The notes under the pieces were generated by a model. That model was given only the letters and a program-made list of their open reading frames with translations. It was not told where the DNA came from and made no database searches. A stretch of DNA of 20,681 nucleotides from Corynebacterium aurimucosum (GTDB lineage: Bacteria; Actinomycetota; Actinomycetes; Mycobacteriales; Mycobacteriaceae): NCBI RefSeq assembly GCF_030408555.1, contig NZ_CP047049.1:1-20681 (forward strand), given 5' to 3'. The position numbers and the translations under genes are program-made. The stretch's first letter is position 1, and every line of letters begins with the position of its first letter. Below, piece by piece: positions 1-6,295 of this stretch.

Positions 1-1
1 C

Positions 2-1231
2 CGCTACCGCCTAGATGAACAGCTCCGCCAGCTCGATACGGGCAAACGCAACCAACTACCACCTATCTCCAGGCATGCGGACATGGAACTCGATACGTGG
101 CTGCGCACCCACAACCCCTACGACCGTGCCGAGACCACCCGACTTACCGGTCAAGAAAATAACCTCAACCGGCTTAACCAGGAGGTGTTGGCAGAGCACG
201 CACGCTTTGCCCGCTCGAAGGTTGAGTCGCTGACCTGGCAGGAGGCAAGTATTACTACTCGCCTCCACGAAGACAAAGACGCTGCTGCCAATGAGGTAAA
301 GGCCGACTATCAGCAGGTACGCCTTGATGCTGCGCGTATTCGGGCCTACGAGCAGGCTATGGCAGACCACAGTGCAGCCCTTCGCGACGAAGAAACAGCC
401 CGCGCAGACATTGAGCACCAACGCCTACTGGCAGAAGACTACACCCGCCCGGTAACCGAGCGGGCCTACGACCACGACGCCGACGGATACGGTACGTACC
501 AACAGCGCATAGACCAGGCGCACAAGCGTCTTGAACAAGCACAACAACGCCGCAGCCTAGCTCAGCAAGCCATTGAAGACACCGGTTGTAGCCTGCCGGA
601 GGCAGGTCTGTGGGAGGAAATCTGCTACCGCGCCGACGACCACGAAGAATGGGACAAGCGCCTACGCGAAGCCGAACACCACGACAGCGAGCACACCCAT
701 AAGCTTCAACAGCGCCTCGATACGATTCGCCGCGAGAAAATGGACTTCGCCGACCGCGCAGACATCGCCATACGCTTGCGCGCAGAGGAAATCCCTCACG
801 ATGTTGCCGACCATGCAGGCTACATCGCCGATGAAGTAAACCTCCTGGCCGCACAACGCACCTACGAACTACGCCGCCTAGGCGTAGACGAGCCAGCACA
901 AGAGGCAATCCGCGACATGGTCGCAGAAACCATTGCTGCTGCCTACGAACAAGACAATGACGACACTCACCACGATGAGCAAAACACCGCCGTCCAGAAC
1001 AAGGCAGAGGAAGAGCAACCAGCACCCGAGACCACAACAGCAGATGAAAGCGCCGACAACACCCAAGGCGAAGACACCGGCGGACTGAACGAGGGTGCGC
1101 GAGCAAGCCTCGACTTCCTCGCAAGCCTTGGCCTAGGCGGCGAACAGCAAAGCGTTACCAGCGACAGCGACACCACCGACGAGCAAGCATCCGCTGATGA
1201 GATTGAAGAAGAACAAGGCCCAGAGCTTTAG
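2..1231 (+). CDS. C-terminal part of the MobF relaxase (continuation from the right edge)
   Basis: The frame is open from base 2 with no ribosome site before the first internal ATG at 83. It is therefore read as the last 409 residues of the relaxase that leaves the window at 20681. The segment is rich in charged helices (many Glu, Arg, Gln and Ala), typical of the coiled-coil region after the helicase domain in TraA-like proteins. It ends in an acidic, Thr/Ser/Glu-rich low-complexity tail from about base 955 to the TAG at 1229-1231. No catalytic motif is visible here, as expected. If the molecule were not circular this would be the tail of a second relaxase copy, but the exact frame continuity makes one gene far more likely. 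Confidence 0.88.
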   Translation, partial: RYRLDEQLRQLDTGKRNQLPPISRHADMELDTWLRTHNPYDRAETTRLTGQENNLNRLNQEVLAEHARFARSKVESLTWQEASITTRLHEDKDAAANEVKADYQQVRLDAARIRAYEQAMADHSAALRDEETARADIEHQRLLAEDYTRPVTERAYDHDADGYGTYQQRIDQAHKRLEQAQQRRSLAQQAIEDTGCSLPEAGLWEEICYRADDHEEWDKRLREAEHHDSEHTHKLQQRLDTIRREKMDFADRADIAIRLRAEEIPHDVADHAGYIADEVNLLAAQRTYELRRLGVDEPAQEAIRDMVAETIAAAYEQDNDDTHHDEQNTAVQNKAEEEQPAPETTTADESADNTQGEDTGGLNEGARASLDFLASLGLGGEQQSVTSDSDTTDEQASADEIEEEQGPEL

Positions 1232-1257
1232 AAAACAGCGAGGTCAATGCGCTAGCG

Positions 1258-1308
1258 CGCATATGTGTATATACCTACATACACATATGCGTATATAGGT
1301 ATATACAC
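1258..1308. repeat. Interlocked inverted repeats beside the partition genes (candidate centromere)
   Basis: Two perfect 13-bp inverted repeats interlock here. CGCATATGTGTAT (1258-1270) pairs with ATACACATATGCG (1279-1291). GTGTATATACCTA (1265-1277) pairs with TAGGTATATACAC (1296-1308). The block sits directly downstream of the ribbon-helix-helix partition gene, and similar GTGTAT motifs recur upstream of parA. It has no U tract, so it is not a standard terminator. The likely role is a parS-like binding site for the small ribbon-helix-helix protein; this is inferred from position and repeat form. Confidence 0.6.
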
Positions 1309-1315
1309 CAGGTAA

Positions 1316-1552
1316 TCAGCTTCTTTCCTCGAGCCATCGTGTTGCCCACTCTTCAAAAAGTTGGGAGATACTCTTCTCTTCTTCCACTGCAGCGAGTTTG
1401 AGCTCTTTAATCAATTGTCGATCGCGGACGTACAACTGAAGACGTGTCGCTTTATCATTAGCTTGAGCGAACATCTTTGTTGAAGGCGAGCTCTCCGACC
1501 TATTTCCAGACGATTCTTTCCGCGCCTTATTTTTAGCCTTTGGAATTGCCAC
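1316..1552 (-). CDS. Small ribbon-helix-helix partition protein (ParB-like, CopG/Arc fold)
   Basis: A 78-residue protein with a basic, Ser/Lys-rich N-terminal tail of about 30 residues. A ribbon-helix-helix-like domain follows at about 36-75, with strand TRLQLYVRD and two helices around IKELKLAAVEEEKS and SISQLFEEWATRWLEE. It starts with GTG at 1552, preceded by AAGGGG, 10 bases after the parA stop, so the two are one operon. Small RHH proteins partnering a short ParA are the usual type Ib partition arrangement. They bind the centromere and also repress the operon. The GTGTAT-rich repeats on both sides of the pair are the likely targets. No canonical ParB is present. Confidence 0.78.
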   Translation of the reverse strand: MAIPKAKNKARKESSGNRSESSPSTKMFAQANDKATRLQLYVRDRQLIKELKLAAVEEEKSISQLFEEWATRWLEERS

Positions 1553-1562
1553 TGTTTACCCC

Positions 1563-2159
1563 TTAATCTTCAAATGCTGCGACGACTTCTTTGGCCAAAG
1601 AATCCCAAACCTTCGTAGTTTTGGGCTTTGTTCCAAAAACGCGACGCGTGGCTGCCCTAGTTGGGATGACTGTTTCAGCAAGCGCTGCAGTCTCGTCCCC
1701 CTCCAGCTCGGCATGGACTTCGTCTAGAAGTTTTTCCCTCCTATCGACATTCGACAGAACAACTGCTGTTGGTATCCCCATTTCTATTAGCCAAGAAAGC
1801 GTTACCTGAGTTCGATCAATATCCATCGGGGAAACACCAGTTGGAAGAAGGACTAGATCGGCAGCCTTAGCACTTTCGGTAATGAAAGCTAAACCACCTG
1901 GAGGAGTGTCGACTATAAGAAAGTCCGGATTATTTCCTCTCCTGACAACTCCAGAGAAATCACTTGAGCTGCGGACAGATTCGATGGGAAATGGAAAGTC
2001 CTGTACTTTGGCTGCCCATCGGGTGGCAGATTGCTGGGGGTCGCCGTCTGCGACTGCGACCGTATAGCCCATCTTCCGAATTGCCTCTGCGAGCATTACC
2101 GAAAGCGTGGTCTTCCCCGTCCCGCCCTTCGACTGAATCACGGAAATTACTCGAGTCAT
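1563..2159 (-). CDS. parA: ParA-family partition ATPase
   Basis: A 198-residue ParA/MinD-like ATPase that drives plasmid segregation on the nucleoid. The deviant Walker A is at residues 10-18 (SKGGTGKTT), an ADGDPQQSA segment starts near 37, and a Walker B-like LIVDTPPGG lies near 80. It has no N-terminal helix-turn-helix, which places it with the short type Ib ParA proteins that rely on a small partner for DNA binding. That partner follows 10 bases downstream. On the minus strand a TATTCT box (2171-2166) ends 6 bases before the ATG, suggesting a leaderless mRNA. GTGTGTAT repeats lie 50-155 bases upstream and probably form the operator/centromere. Confidence 0.92.
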   Translation of the reverse strand: MTRVISVIQSKGGTGKTTLSVMLAEAIRKMGYTVAVADGDPQQSATRWAAKVQDFPFPIESVRSSSDFSGVVRRGNNPDFLIVDTPPGGLAFITESAKAADLVLLPTGVSPMDIDRTQVTLSWLIEMGIPTAVVLSNVDRREKLLDEVHAELEGDETAALAETVIPTRAATRRVFGTKPKTTKVWDSLAKEVVAAFED

Positions 2160-2165
2160 AAGACA

Positions 2166-2171
2166 AGAATA
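2166..2171 (-). promoter_or_regulatory. -10 box of a probable leaderless parA transcript
   Basis: TATTCT fits the actinobacterial TAnnnT pattern and ends 6 bases upstream of the parA ATG at 2159, placing transcription start at or next to the start codon. No good ribosome site precedes the ATG, which agrees. The -35 is not clear. Confidence 0.45.
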
Positions 2172-2202
2172 GACTTAGGGAGAATTTATCCAGGTAACGA
2201 CA

Positions 2203-2312
2203 TGTGCATGTGTGTATATCATGCTATACGGATGATAGCCGTTAGGTAGAACTCCAACTAAAAGAAATCATTTTGTGTGTATGTACGGATATGCATATAG
2301 CTATATACACAC
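2203..2312. repeat. GTGTGTAT repeats upstream of parA (candidate operator/centromere)
   Basis: TGTGTGTATAT occurs at 2209-2219, TGTGTGTAT at 2274-2282, and the inverted form ATATACACAC at 2303-2312, with further alternating TATGCATATAGCTATA sequence between. The same motif family appears in the inverted repeats at 1258-1308 on the other side of the par pair. This is most likely where the ribbon-helix-helix protein binds. The rest of 2313-2546 holds no gene that I can support, only the hairpin at 2432-2461. Confidence 0.5.
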
Positions 2313-2431
2313 GTCTCAAATTTAATAGATGCCCAATTGCCGAGACGTATTTCTGTTGCAGGTGCACGTGAAGGCGGTGTGGGGTTGGGTATCCACAGTG
2401 CACCTCTTTCGTTATGTAGTCGGGCGGAAGG

Positions 2432-2461
2432 GAATTAAAAGCCACAACCCCGCAGGTGGCT
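2432..2461 (-). terminator. Rho-independent terminator, leftward
   Basis: On the minus strand AGCCAC and GTGGCT form a 6-bp stem around a 10-base loop, followed by TTTTAATT. It lies about 85 bases past the stop of the CPBP protease fragment and would have ended that transcript. Confidence 0.5.
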
Positions 2462-2546
2462 TCCTCTCGCGTTTTCAATGGCAAGAAGCGCTAGAGTGCT
2501 TGGAATTAGATTGTCGTCTGTGCGTCTAGACACCCTTAAGGTTCGA

Positions 2547-2757
2547 TCACGATAGTCCGGTGAGTATCACTATGGATACAACGAGGTTATTGAAAGCGTG
2601 GATGAGAAATGATGCCTTTATTGTTTTAAACCAGAATCTAGCGAGTGTGAGTGACGTGCCTAGAAATAAGGCGTAGATCATCAAGGGCAAGGCGACATGA
2701 GCCCCAGCAAAAGCTAATACGGAAATTAAAGCTGCGACCCACACGGGCGCATGGCAC
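2547..2757 (-). pseudogene. C-terminal fragment of a CPBP-family membrane protease, cut by an IS3-family element
   Basis: About 65-70 residues remain, with two hydrophobic segments and the FAGAHV and HAFNN motifs that supply the conserved histidines and asparagine of CPBP (CAAX protease/bacteriocin-processing, Abi) intramembrane proteases. The N-terminal EExxxR motif and the other membrane helices are missing. The reading frame stays open upstream into the IS left end at 2758, where the homology stops, so the insertion truncated the gene. Such proteins often sit beside bacteriocin or immunity genes, but only this tail survives and its original partner cannot be told. It is presumably non-functional. 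Confidence 0.6.
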
Positions 2758-3147
2758 TGGACCTGACCCCTGTTAGGTAGACACCTGATATCCAGCCCGG
2801 TTGGGTTGGGAAGAAAGGTAATCTACCACCATGCCTAGGTACTCCGAACAGTTCAAACGTGATGCTGTGGCCCTCTACGAAAACAATGAGGACCTCTCAC
2901 TTCACGCGGCTTCAGCAGAGCTTGGAGTCAATCGTTCCTCACTTTATTCCTGGCTTCAGCAGTACGGCACCGGCAAGCGTGCCCGCACGAAGACCATGCG
3001 CGACAAGGCTCAAGCGACGGCTGATTCTGAGCGGATCCGCCAGCTAGAAAAAGAAGTCTCGAAGCTTCGTGAAGAACGCGATATCCTGCGCAAGGCCGCG
3101 AAGTATTTTGCCGAAGAGACACGCTGGTAATCCGCTTCCAGTTTGTC
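2758..3147 (+). mobile_element. Left-hand remnant of an IS3-family element (IS-A)
   Basis: The element begins at TGGACCTGACCCC (2758), carries a complete orfA, and breaks off about eight codons into orfB (residues TLVIRFQFV, read in the -1 frame relative to orfA). The terminal bases match 10 of 13 with the inverted end of the remnant at 6480-6751 (TGAACTTGCCCCC on the minus strand). The two pieces are therefore the left and right ends of the same kind of element, both in + orientation. The middle of orfB is absent from both. Confidence 0.7.
2831..3130 (+). CDS. IS3-family transposase OrfA
   Basis: A 99-residue OrfA: an N-terminal helix-turn-helix (PRYSEQFKRDAVALYE through LGVNRSSLYSWLQQYG, residues about 2-46), then a basic linker and a C-terminal leucine-zipper helix (IRQLEKEVSKLREERDILRKAAKYFAEE, about 69-96). 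In IS3 elements OrfA binds the ends, and a -1 frameshift makes the active OrfAB fusion. Here the orfB frame begins correctly but is lost after about eight codons at 3147, so no transposase can be made. OrfA itself is full length and has an ordinary ATG start. Confidence 0.88.
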   Translation: MPRYSEQFKRDAVALYENNEDLSLHAASAELGVNRSSLYSWLQQYGTGKRARTKTMRDKAQATADSERIRQLEKEVSKLREERDILRKAAKYFAEETRW

Positions 3148-3267
3148 TACACGCCGGCCTTATCGACCTGCCCGATCCCGGCGACAACATGGCAGGTATC
3201 CACCGTCGCACCCTGGGCACTGTGCCCGGTCGAGGCATACCCGGTGTGCCTTCATGGGTGGAGTGAT

Positions 3268-3822
3268 CTATCTCCGGAGTAAGTCCGCTGCGGAAGGAGC
3301 TCCCGCCCTGGCTAGCGCGTCAAGTACATCATCAATGGTCATGGGGGGATTTTTGAACGCCGCAGCGGCATAGGTAATAGCCTGATGGACACGAGTACCG
3401 AACAGATCAATCTGATCACATAAAAACTCATCAGCACCCTGGATCTCGATGCCGTATTTATCCATCACGTCTTGAGGAAAATCCCGCGCGTTTTCGGTGA
3501 CAATCACCTGGGCACCACACCTGATGGCAGCAGCAAGAACATGACGGTCATCAGGATCCGGCAAGGACAATGACTCAATTAAATCTTCATACCCAGTCAC
3601 CAGACAATCATCCACAGCCCGACACATCAGCTCCCGGGTTCGGCGTAGTTTACTGGGGTCAAGATCTGGCCGGTTGGCCTGGAGGTTGCGAAAAACCTCA
3701 TCCAGGATGTCCTCAGTCCACCGGGCTTGGTAAATGCCCGTGCCTGCCAGTCGGATCAGGATGTCACGCAACATATTGGGGTACAGCACGTTGGCGTCGT
3801 AGATAACGGTAAAGCCACTCAC
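3268..3822 (-). CDS. PIN-domain ribonuclease toxin (VapC-like)
   Basis: A 184-residue PIN-domain protein, longer than a minimal VapC of about 130 residues. Metal-binding acids are visible: D9 (IYDANVLYP), E42 (ILDEVFRNL), D91/D92 (LPDPDDRHVLAAAI) and the late TENARDFP segment (N111, D114). PIN toxins cleave RNA and are held inactive by a cognate antitoxin. Its ATG overlaps the stop of the upstream helix-turn-helix gene by 4 bases (ATGA), so the two are translationally coupled in antitoxin-first order. The C-terminal 50 residues extend beyond the PIN core. It ends 120 bases from the broken IS at 3147 and appears intact. Confidence 0.8.
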   Translation of the reverse strand: MSGFTVIYDANVLYPNMLRDILIRLAGTGIYQARWTEDILDEVFRNLQANRPDLDPSKLRRTRELMCRAVDDCLVTGYEDLIESLSLPDPDDRHVLAAAIRCGAQVIVTENARDFPQDVMDKYGIEIQGADEFLCDQIDLFGTRVHQAITYAAAAFKNPPMTIDDVLDALARAGAPSAADLLRR

Positions 3823-4268
3823 TCGTACAGCCCCATCTCCTCGGTTAGGGCGGTGAGATCATCTGCAGCTGTACGTGCCTCGATATCTCGTTGGTGTTTA
3901 TAGGCCTGCACGTCGGCCGCATAGATACGTCGATGAGTACCAACCTTATGTCCAGGCAAGATGCCGTCATCCATCAATTTAATGACATGCGGACGAGAAA
4001 CATTAAGCAGGTTAGCTGCTTGCTGGGTGGTTAGCTCGGCCCGCATGGGGATCACGCTTACCGATCTGCCGGCTACTGAATTGACCAGGATTTCCCGGAG
4101 GACGGTGGCGACTTCTCTGGGTAGACGGATGACCTCATCAGACTGCTCCACTACGACCTTGACGTCCTTATTGGTAGATGTATCGCTTAGGACGCGATTG
4201 ATTTTCTGCAAAGCCTCACGGGCTGTGGCCGCAGTGCTAGCGATTTCGTTGTCTTGTAGATAGGCCAT
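3819..4268 (-). CDS. Excisionase-type helix-turn-helix antitoxin
   Basis: A 149-residue protein. Residues 79-125 form a MerR/excisionase-like DNA-binding domain (LTTQQAANLLNVSRPHVIKLMDDG, then a KVGTHRRIYAADVQAY wing). The N-terminal 70 residues are helical and variable, and the acidic C-terminus (about 130-149) could bind the toxin. Gene order and the 4-base overlap with the PIN gene identify it as the antitoxin. A 9-bp tandem repeat 15 bases upstream of the start is the likely autoregulatory operator. Plasmid maintenance is the probable role. The pairing is strong by context; direct binding is inferred. Confidence 0.78.
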   Translation of the reverse strand: MAYLQDNEIASTAATAREALQKINRVLSDTSTNKDVKVVVEQSDEVIRLPREVATVLREILVNSVAGRSVSVIPMRAELTTQQAANLLNVSRPHVIKLMDDGILPGHKVGTHRRIYAADVQAYKHQRDIEARTAADDLTALTEEMGLYE

Positions 4269-4283
4269 GCCCCCATATTACCG

Positions 4284-4309
4284 AACAAACGAAACAAACG
4301 AAACATTCG
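4284..4309. repeat. Tandem AACAAACGA repeat, probable antitoxin operator
   Basis: AACAAACGA occurs twice in tandem (4284-4292, 4293-4301), followed by the related AACATTCG (4302-4309). It lies 15 bases upstream of the antitoxin start, where autoregulated toxin-antitoxin operons carry their operator. Confidence 0.5.
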
Positions 4310-4332
4310 CTATATAAAGTCCCAAAGGGTAC

Positions 4333-4408
4333 ACCCTAGTTTTACGGGCATCCATGCCAGCAAGTTACATGTAAAATAGGGTATATTCAGGCATTGTTTT
4401 ACACATGT
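4333..4408. promoter_or_regulatory. Candidate resolvase res site
   Basis: Related TTTTAC/GTAAAA elements are spread over 76 bases. ACCCTAGTTTTAC (4333-4345) faces GTAAAATAGGGT (4371-4382), an inverted repeat broken by one base. ACATGTAAAA (4367-4376) faces TTTTACACATGT (4397-4408). Multiple imperfect inverted subsites immediately upstream of a serine resolvase are typical of res. The region may also carry the divergent promoters of the resolvase and toxin-antitoxin operons. Confidence 0.5.
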
Positions 4409-4440
4409 TCAGCAGGGTCTAGATCTTATGTTTACAGAAA

Positions 4441-4707
4441 GTGGTGAGTGTGGTGTTGTCGCCGGATGGTTTCCATATTGAAAGTCATATTGACGCAGTG
4501 CCCGCGTTGGCGCGGGTGAAAAATCTGCATGATGGGTTGTCGTCGGGGCAGCAGGCGTTGGGCAGGATTGTGCAATCCTTGCTCGCTGACGCTGACGCTC
4601 TCGACGGCATTCAGCTTTATGCCCTCACGGATGCAATTGAGTCGTATCGTGATGCGGTCATAGAACAGGAGAATGCTGCCTTTAACTCTCCGCGGGGCGA
4701 AGACTAA
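4441..4707 (+). CDS. Small hypothetical protein coupled to the resolvase
   Basis: An 88-residue protein that I do not recognise. It is mostly helical by composition, with an amphipathic centre (LQSLLADADALDGIQLYALTDAIESYRDAVIEQE resembles a helical bundle; only parts of it are conserved-looking) and an acidic C-terminus. Its stop overlaps the resolvase ATG by one base (TAATG), so translation is coupled and the two probably act together or share regulation. The start is uncertain: GTG codons at 4441, 4444 and 4450 are all possible, and none has a strong ribosome site. It could be a resolvase accessory or a plasmid maintenance protein. Confidence 0.6.
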   Translation: MVSVVLSPDGFHIESHIDAVPALARVKNLHDGLSSGQQALGRIVQSLLADADALDGIQLYALTDAIESYRDAVIEQENAAFNSPRGED

Positions 4708-5300
4708 TGGCCAAAAGCTCTGGTTCGCGTGGGCAGCGGGTGGGCTATATCCGAGTCTCGACGGTGGAGCAGAATAATCAGCGCCAGAAAGAACTACTCA
4801 ATACTTCCGGCAGGATTGACCGGTTCTTTGAAGATAAAATTTCCGGCCGCACCAAGTCTGCCCGCCCTGGGCTTGTCGAGTGTATGGCCTATGTGCGCGA
4901 CGGTGACGAACTCGTCGTCTCGTCAATTGACCGCCTCGCCCGATCGCTTACAGATCTTCGCGGCATTGTTGATGAACTTACCGGCAAGGGTGTGACTGTT
5001 ACTTTCTTGCATGAGAATCTCGCGTTTGCGAAAGGCACGTCCAATCCGCGTGCGGATTTAATGCTCGGTATTTTAGGTTCGTTTGCGGAGTTTGAGCGGG
5101 CCATTATTCGTGAGCGCCAGGCGGAGGGGATTGCGTTGGCGAAAAAGGCCGGCAAGTACAAAGGGCGCAAGCCCGCTCTTAGCCCGGGCCAGGTGTCGGA
5201 GATTAAGCGACGTGTTGTGGCGGGGGAGTCGAAAGCAGCCTTGGCGCGAGAATTCGGGGTCACTCGCCCTACGGTGTATCGGGCGTTGAAGAACGCATAG
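4707..5300 (+). CDS. Serine recombinase (resolvase/invertase family)
   Basis: A 197-residue small serine recombinase with the catalytic serine S18 in GYIRVSTVEQN. The SSIDRLARSLTDL segment carries the conserved arginines. The RADLMLGILGSFAEFERAIIRERQAEGI dimerisation helix comes next, followed by KAGKYKGRKPAL and a C-terminal helix-turn-helix (ESKAALAREFGVTRPTVYRAL). Length and domain order are normal and all key residues are present, so it should be active. On a plasmid it most likely resolves multimers or a cointegrate at the repeat-rich site just upstream of the operon (4333-4408). It could also be left from a transposon, but no TnpA or 38-bp ends were seen. It is coupled to the small gene before it. 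Confidence 0.9.
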   Translation: MAKSSGSRGQRVGYIRVSTVEQNNQRQKELLNTSGRIDRFFEDKISGRTKSARPGLVECMAYVRDGDELVVSSIDRLARSLTDLRGIVDELTGKGVTVTFLHENLAFAKGTSNPRADLMLGILGSFAEFERAIIRERQAEGIALAKKAGKYKGRKPALSPGQVSEIKRRVVAGESKAALAREFGVTRPTVYRALKNA

Positions 5301-5369
5301 ATACGGCGCGACGTGCGAGTGAATATACGCCCCACGGTGCTTGCCGCATGGCAGGACATTGACGGTTCC

Positions 5370-5451
5370 AGGTACGCCTACAGGTAGCCTTACGCACGTT
5401 TTCCCTCGTGGGCGGCTTTTATAAGGGCTGGCGAAGGTACGCCCCCAGGTT
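5370..5451. repeat. Imperfect direct repeats in the gap before the 49-residue peptide gene
   Basis: AGGTACGCCTACAGGTA (5370-5386) recurs as AGGTACGCCCCCAGGTT (5435-5451). The shared form is AGGTACGCC, two variable bases, then CAGGT, with starts 65 bases apart. They may be an operator. The rest of 5301-5600 is GC-rich and shows no supportable ORF. It may be a long structured leader of the peptide gene. Confidence 0.4.
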
Positions 5452-5624
5452 TCGTTAGGGATAACTGCTAACGTTATTTTTGGTTCACAACCATGCCTCA
5501 TCAGTCGTGGTGGGGTATGGGCGTGGCTCCCTCTGCCGGTGCGCGGTTGGCCCGCGCGTCACGTGCGGGCTGTCCTGTTGCATCTTGTTTGGCAAGGGAC
5601 AACCCCAAGGCAAGGAGGTAGACA

Positions 5625-5774
5625 ATGGGTAAACACTCATTGGATACGCCCGGTCGCAAAAGAAAAGACCCCGCCACCAAAGGAACAGCAATCCTTAACC
5701 TGGTGAGCGGAGTCCTCAACGTTGCGACCGCTATCGTGAAGTTCGTTACCGCGATTCTTCACGTGGGTCTTTAA
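5625..5774 (+). CDS. 49-residue cationic, membrane-active-looking peptide (unknown; possible leaderless bacteriocin or toxin)
   Basis: ATG at 5625 follows AAGGAGGT (5613-5620 region) with ideal spacing, the best ribosome site in the window. TAA ends it at 5774, seven bases before a strong terminator, so this is a monocistronic gene. The peptide has a basic N-terminal third (GKHSLDTPGRKRKDPATKG). From residue 21 on it is an uncharged Val/Ile/Leu/Ala-rich helix with one Lys (TAILNLVSGVLNVATAIV, then KFVTAILHVGL). There is no double-glycine leader and no cysteine. Size and charge pattern resemble leaderless bacteriocins or small membrane toxins, but I do not recognise a family. The neighbouring CPBP protease remnant and toxin-antitoxin genes are suggestive only. 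No dedicated immunity or export gene is visible next to it. Confidence 0.75.
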   Translation: MGKHSLDTPGRKRKDPATKGTAILNLVSGVLNVATAIVKFVTAILHVGL

Positions 5775-5780
5775 GCCCGA

Positions 5781-5818
5781 GGGTCTCAACCGACTGGTAC
5801 TCGGTTGGGGCCCTTTTT
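5781..5818 (+). terminator. Strong Rho-independent terminator of the 49-residue peptide gene
   Basis: GGGTCTCAACCGA (5781-5793) pairs with TCGGTTGGGGCCC (5801-5813), a 13-bp stem with a few G-U pairs, around a 7-base loop, followed by TTTTTAT. It directly follows the peptide stop codon. Confidence 0.88.
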
Positions 5819-6277
5819 ATTGTGCAGTCACGATTCAGGGACGAACCGTGCTGTCGTGTTTTAGGCTAATGCGCGCGCGGAGGTTTCGCAATACTCCCGC
5901 ACTAAGCCCGTAGACCCATTTCCTACTGCAGTCGGAAAGCTGTGTAGCCATGTATCGCCTTCTGTGCGCTCGTGAGGTCTCGCTAGCGTGTGGTTTTACC
6001 TGCACTTTCCCCCCCATTTCTCACTATGAAACGTTCTCTCGGGTGAGCAAGGCTACGTGGAGGATGAAAAAGTGCATGGTTGTGATGGGTTGCTTTGGAG
6101 GCAAGGAAATCGCGTAAGCGATTTTCGCGGCAGCCCAACGAGCCGTTAGGCGAGGCGGGAGCATAAACCGTAACCCACAAGATGCCGTTTTGTTGGTTGA
6201 TCCCCTGTGGGGATATAGATCTACAGGGATATAGTTATAAGCCACCTGGGAAAATAGGAAAACCCGCAGGTAAAACC

Positions 6278-6287
6278 CTGTGGATAA
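6278..6287 (-). promoter_or_regulatory. DnaA box next to the iterons
   Basis: CTGTGGATAA is the exact complement of the consensus TTATCCACAG and lies 8 bases before the first iteron. The AT-rich stretch 6210-6260 beside it, with GGGATATAG twice, could be the melting region. The preceding 5819-6200 holds no gene that I can support. Confidence 0.75.
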
Positions 6288-6295
6288 CTGGGTCG

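Noticed and set aside
357..1124. 255-codon leftward ORF
   Set aside because: It is antisense to the relaxase tail. Its Arg/Cys/Leu-rich composition is the mirror of a high-GC coding strand.
2329..2529. 66-codon rightward ORF after the par region
   Set aside because: No ribosome site and no recognisable protein features, and it overlaps a terminator hairpin.
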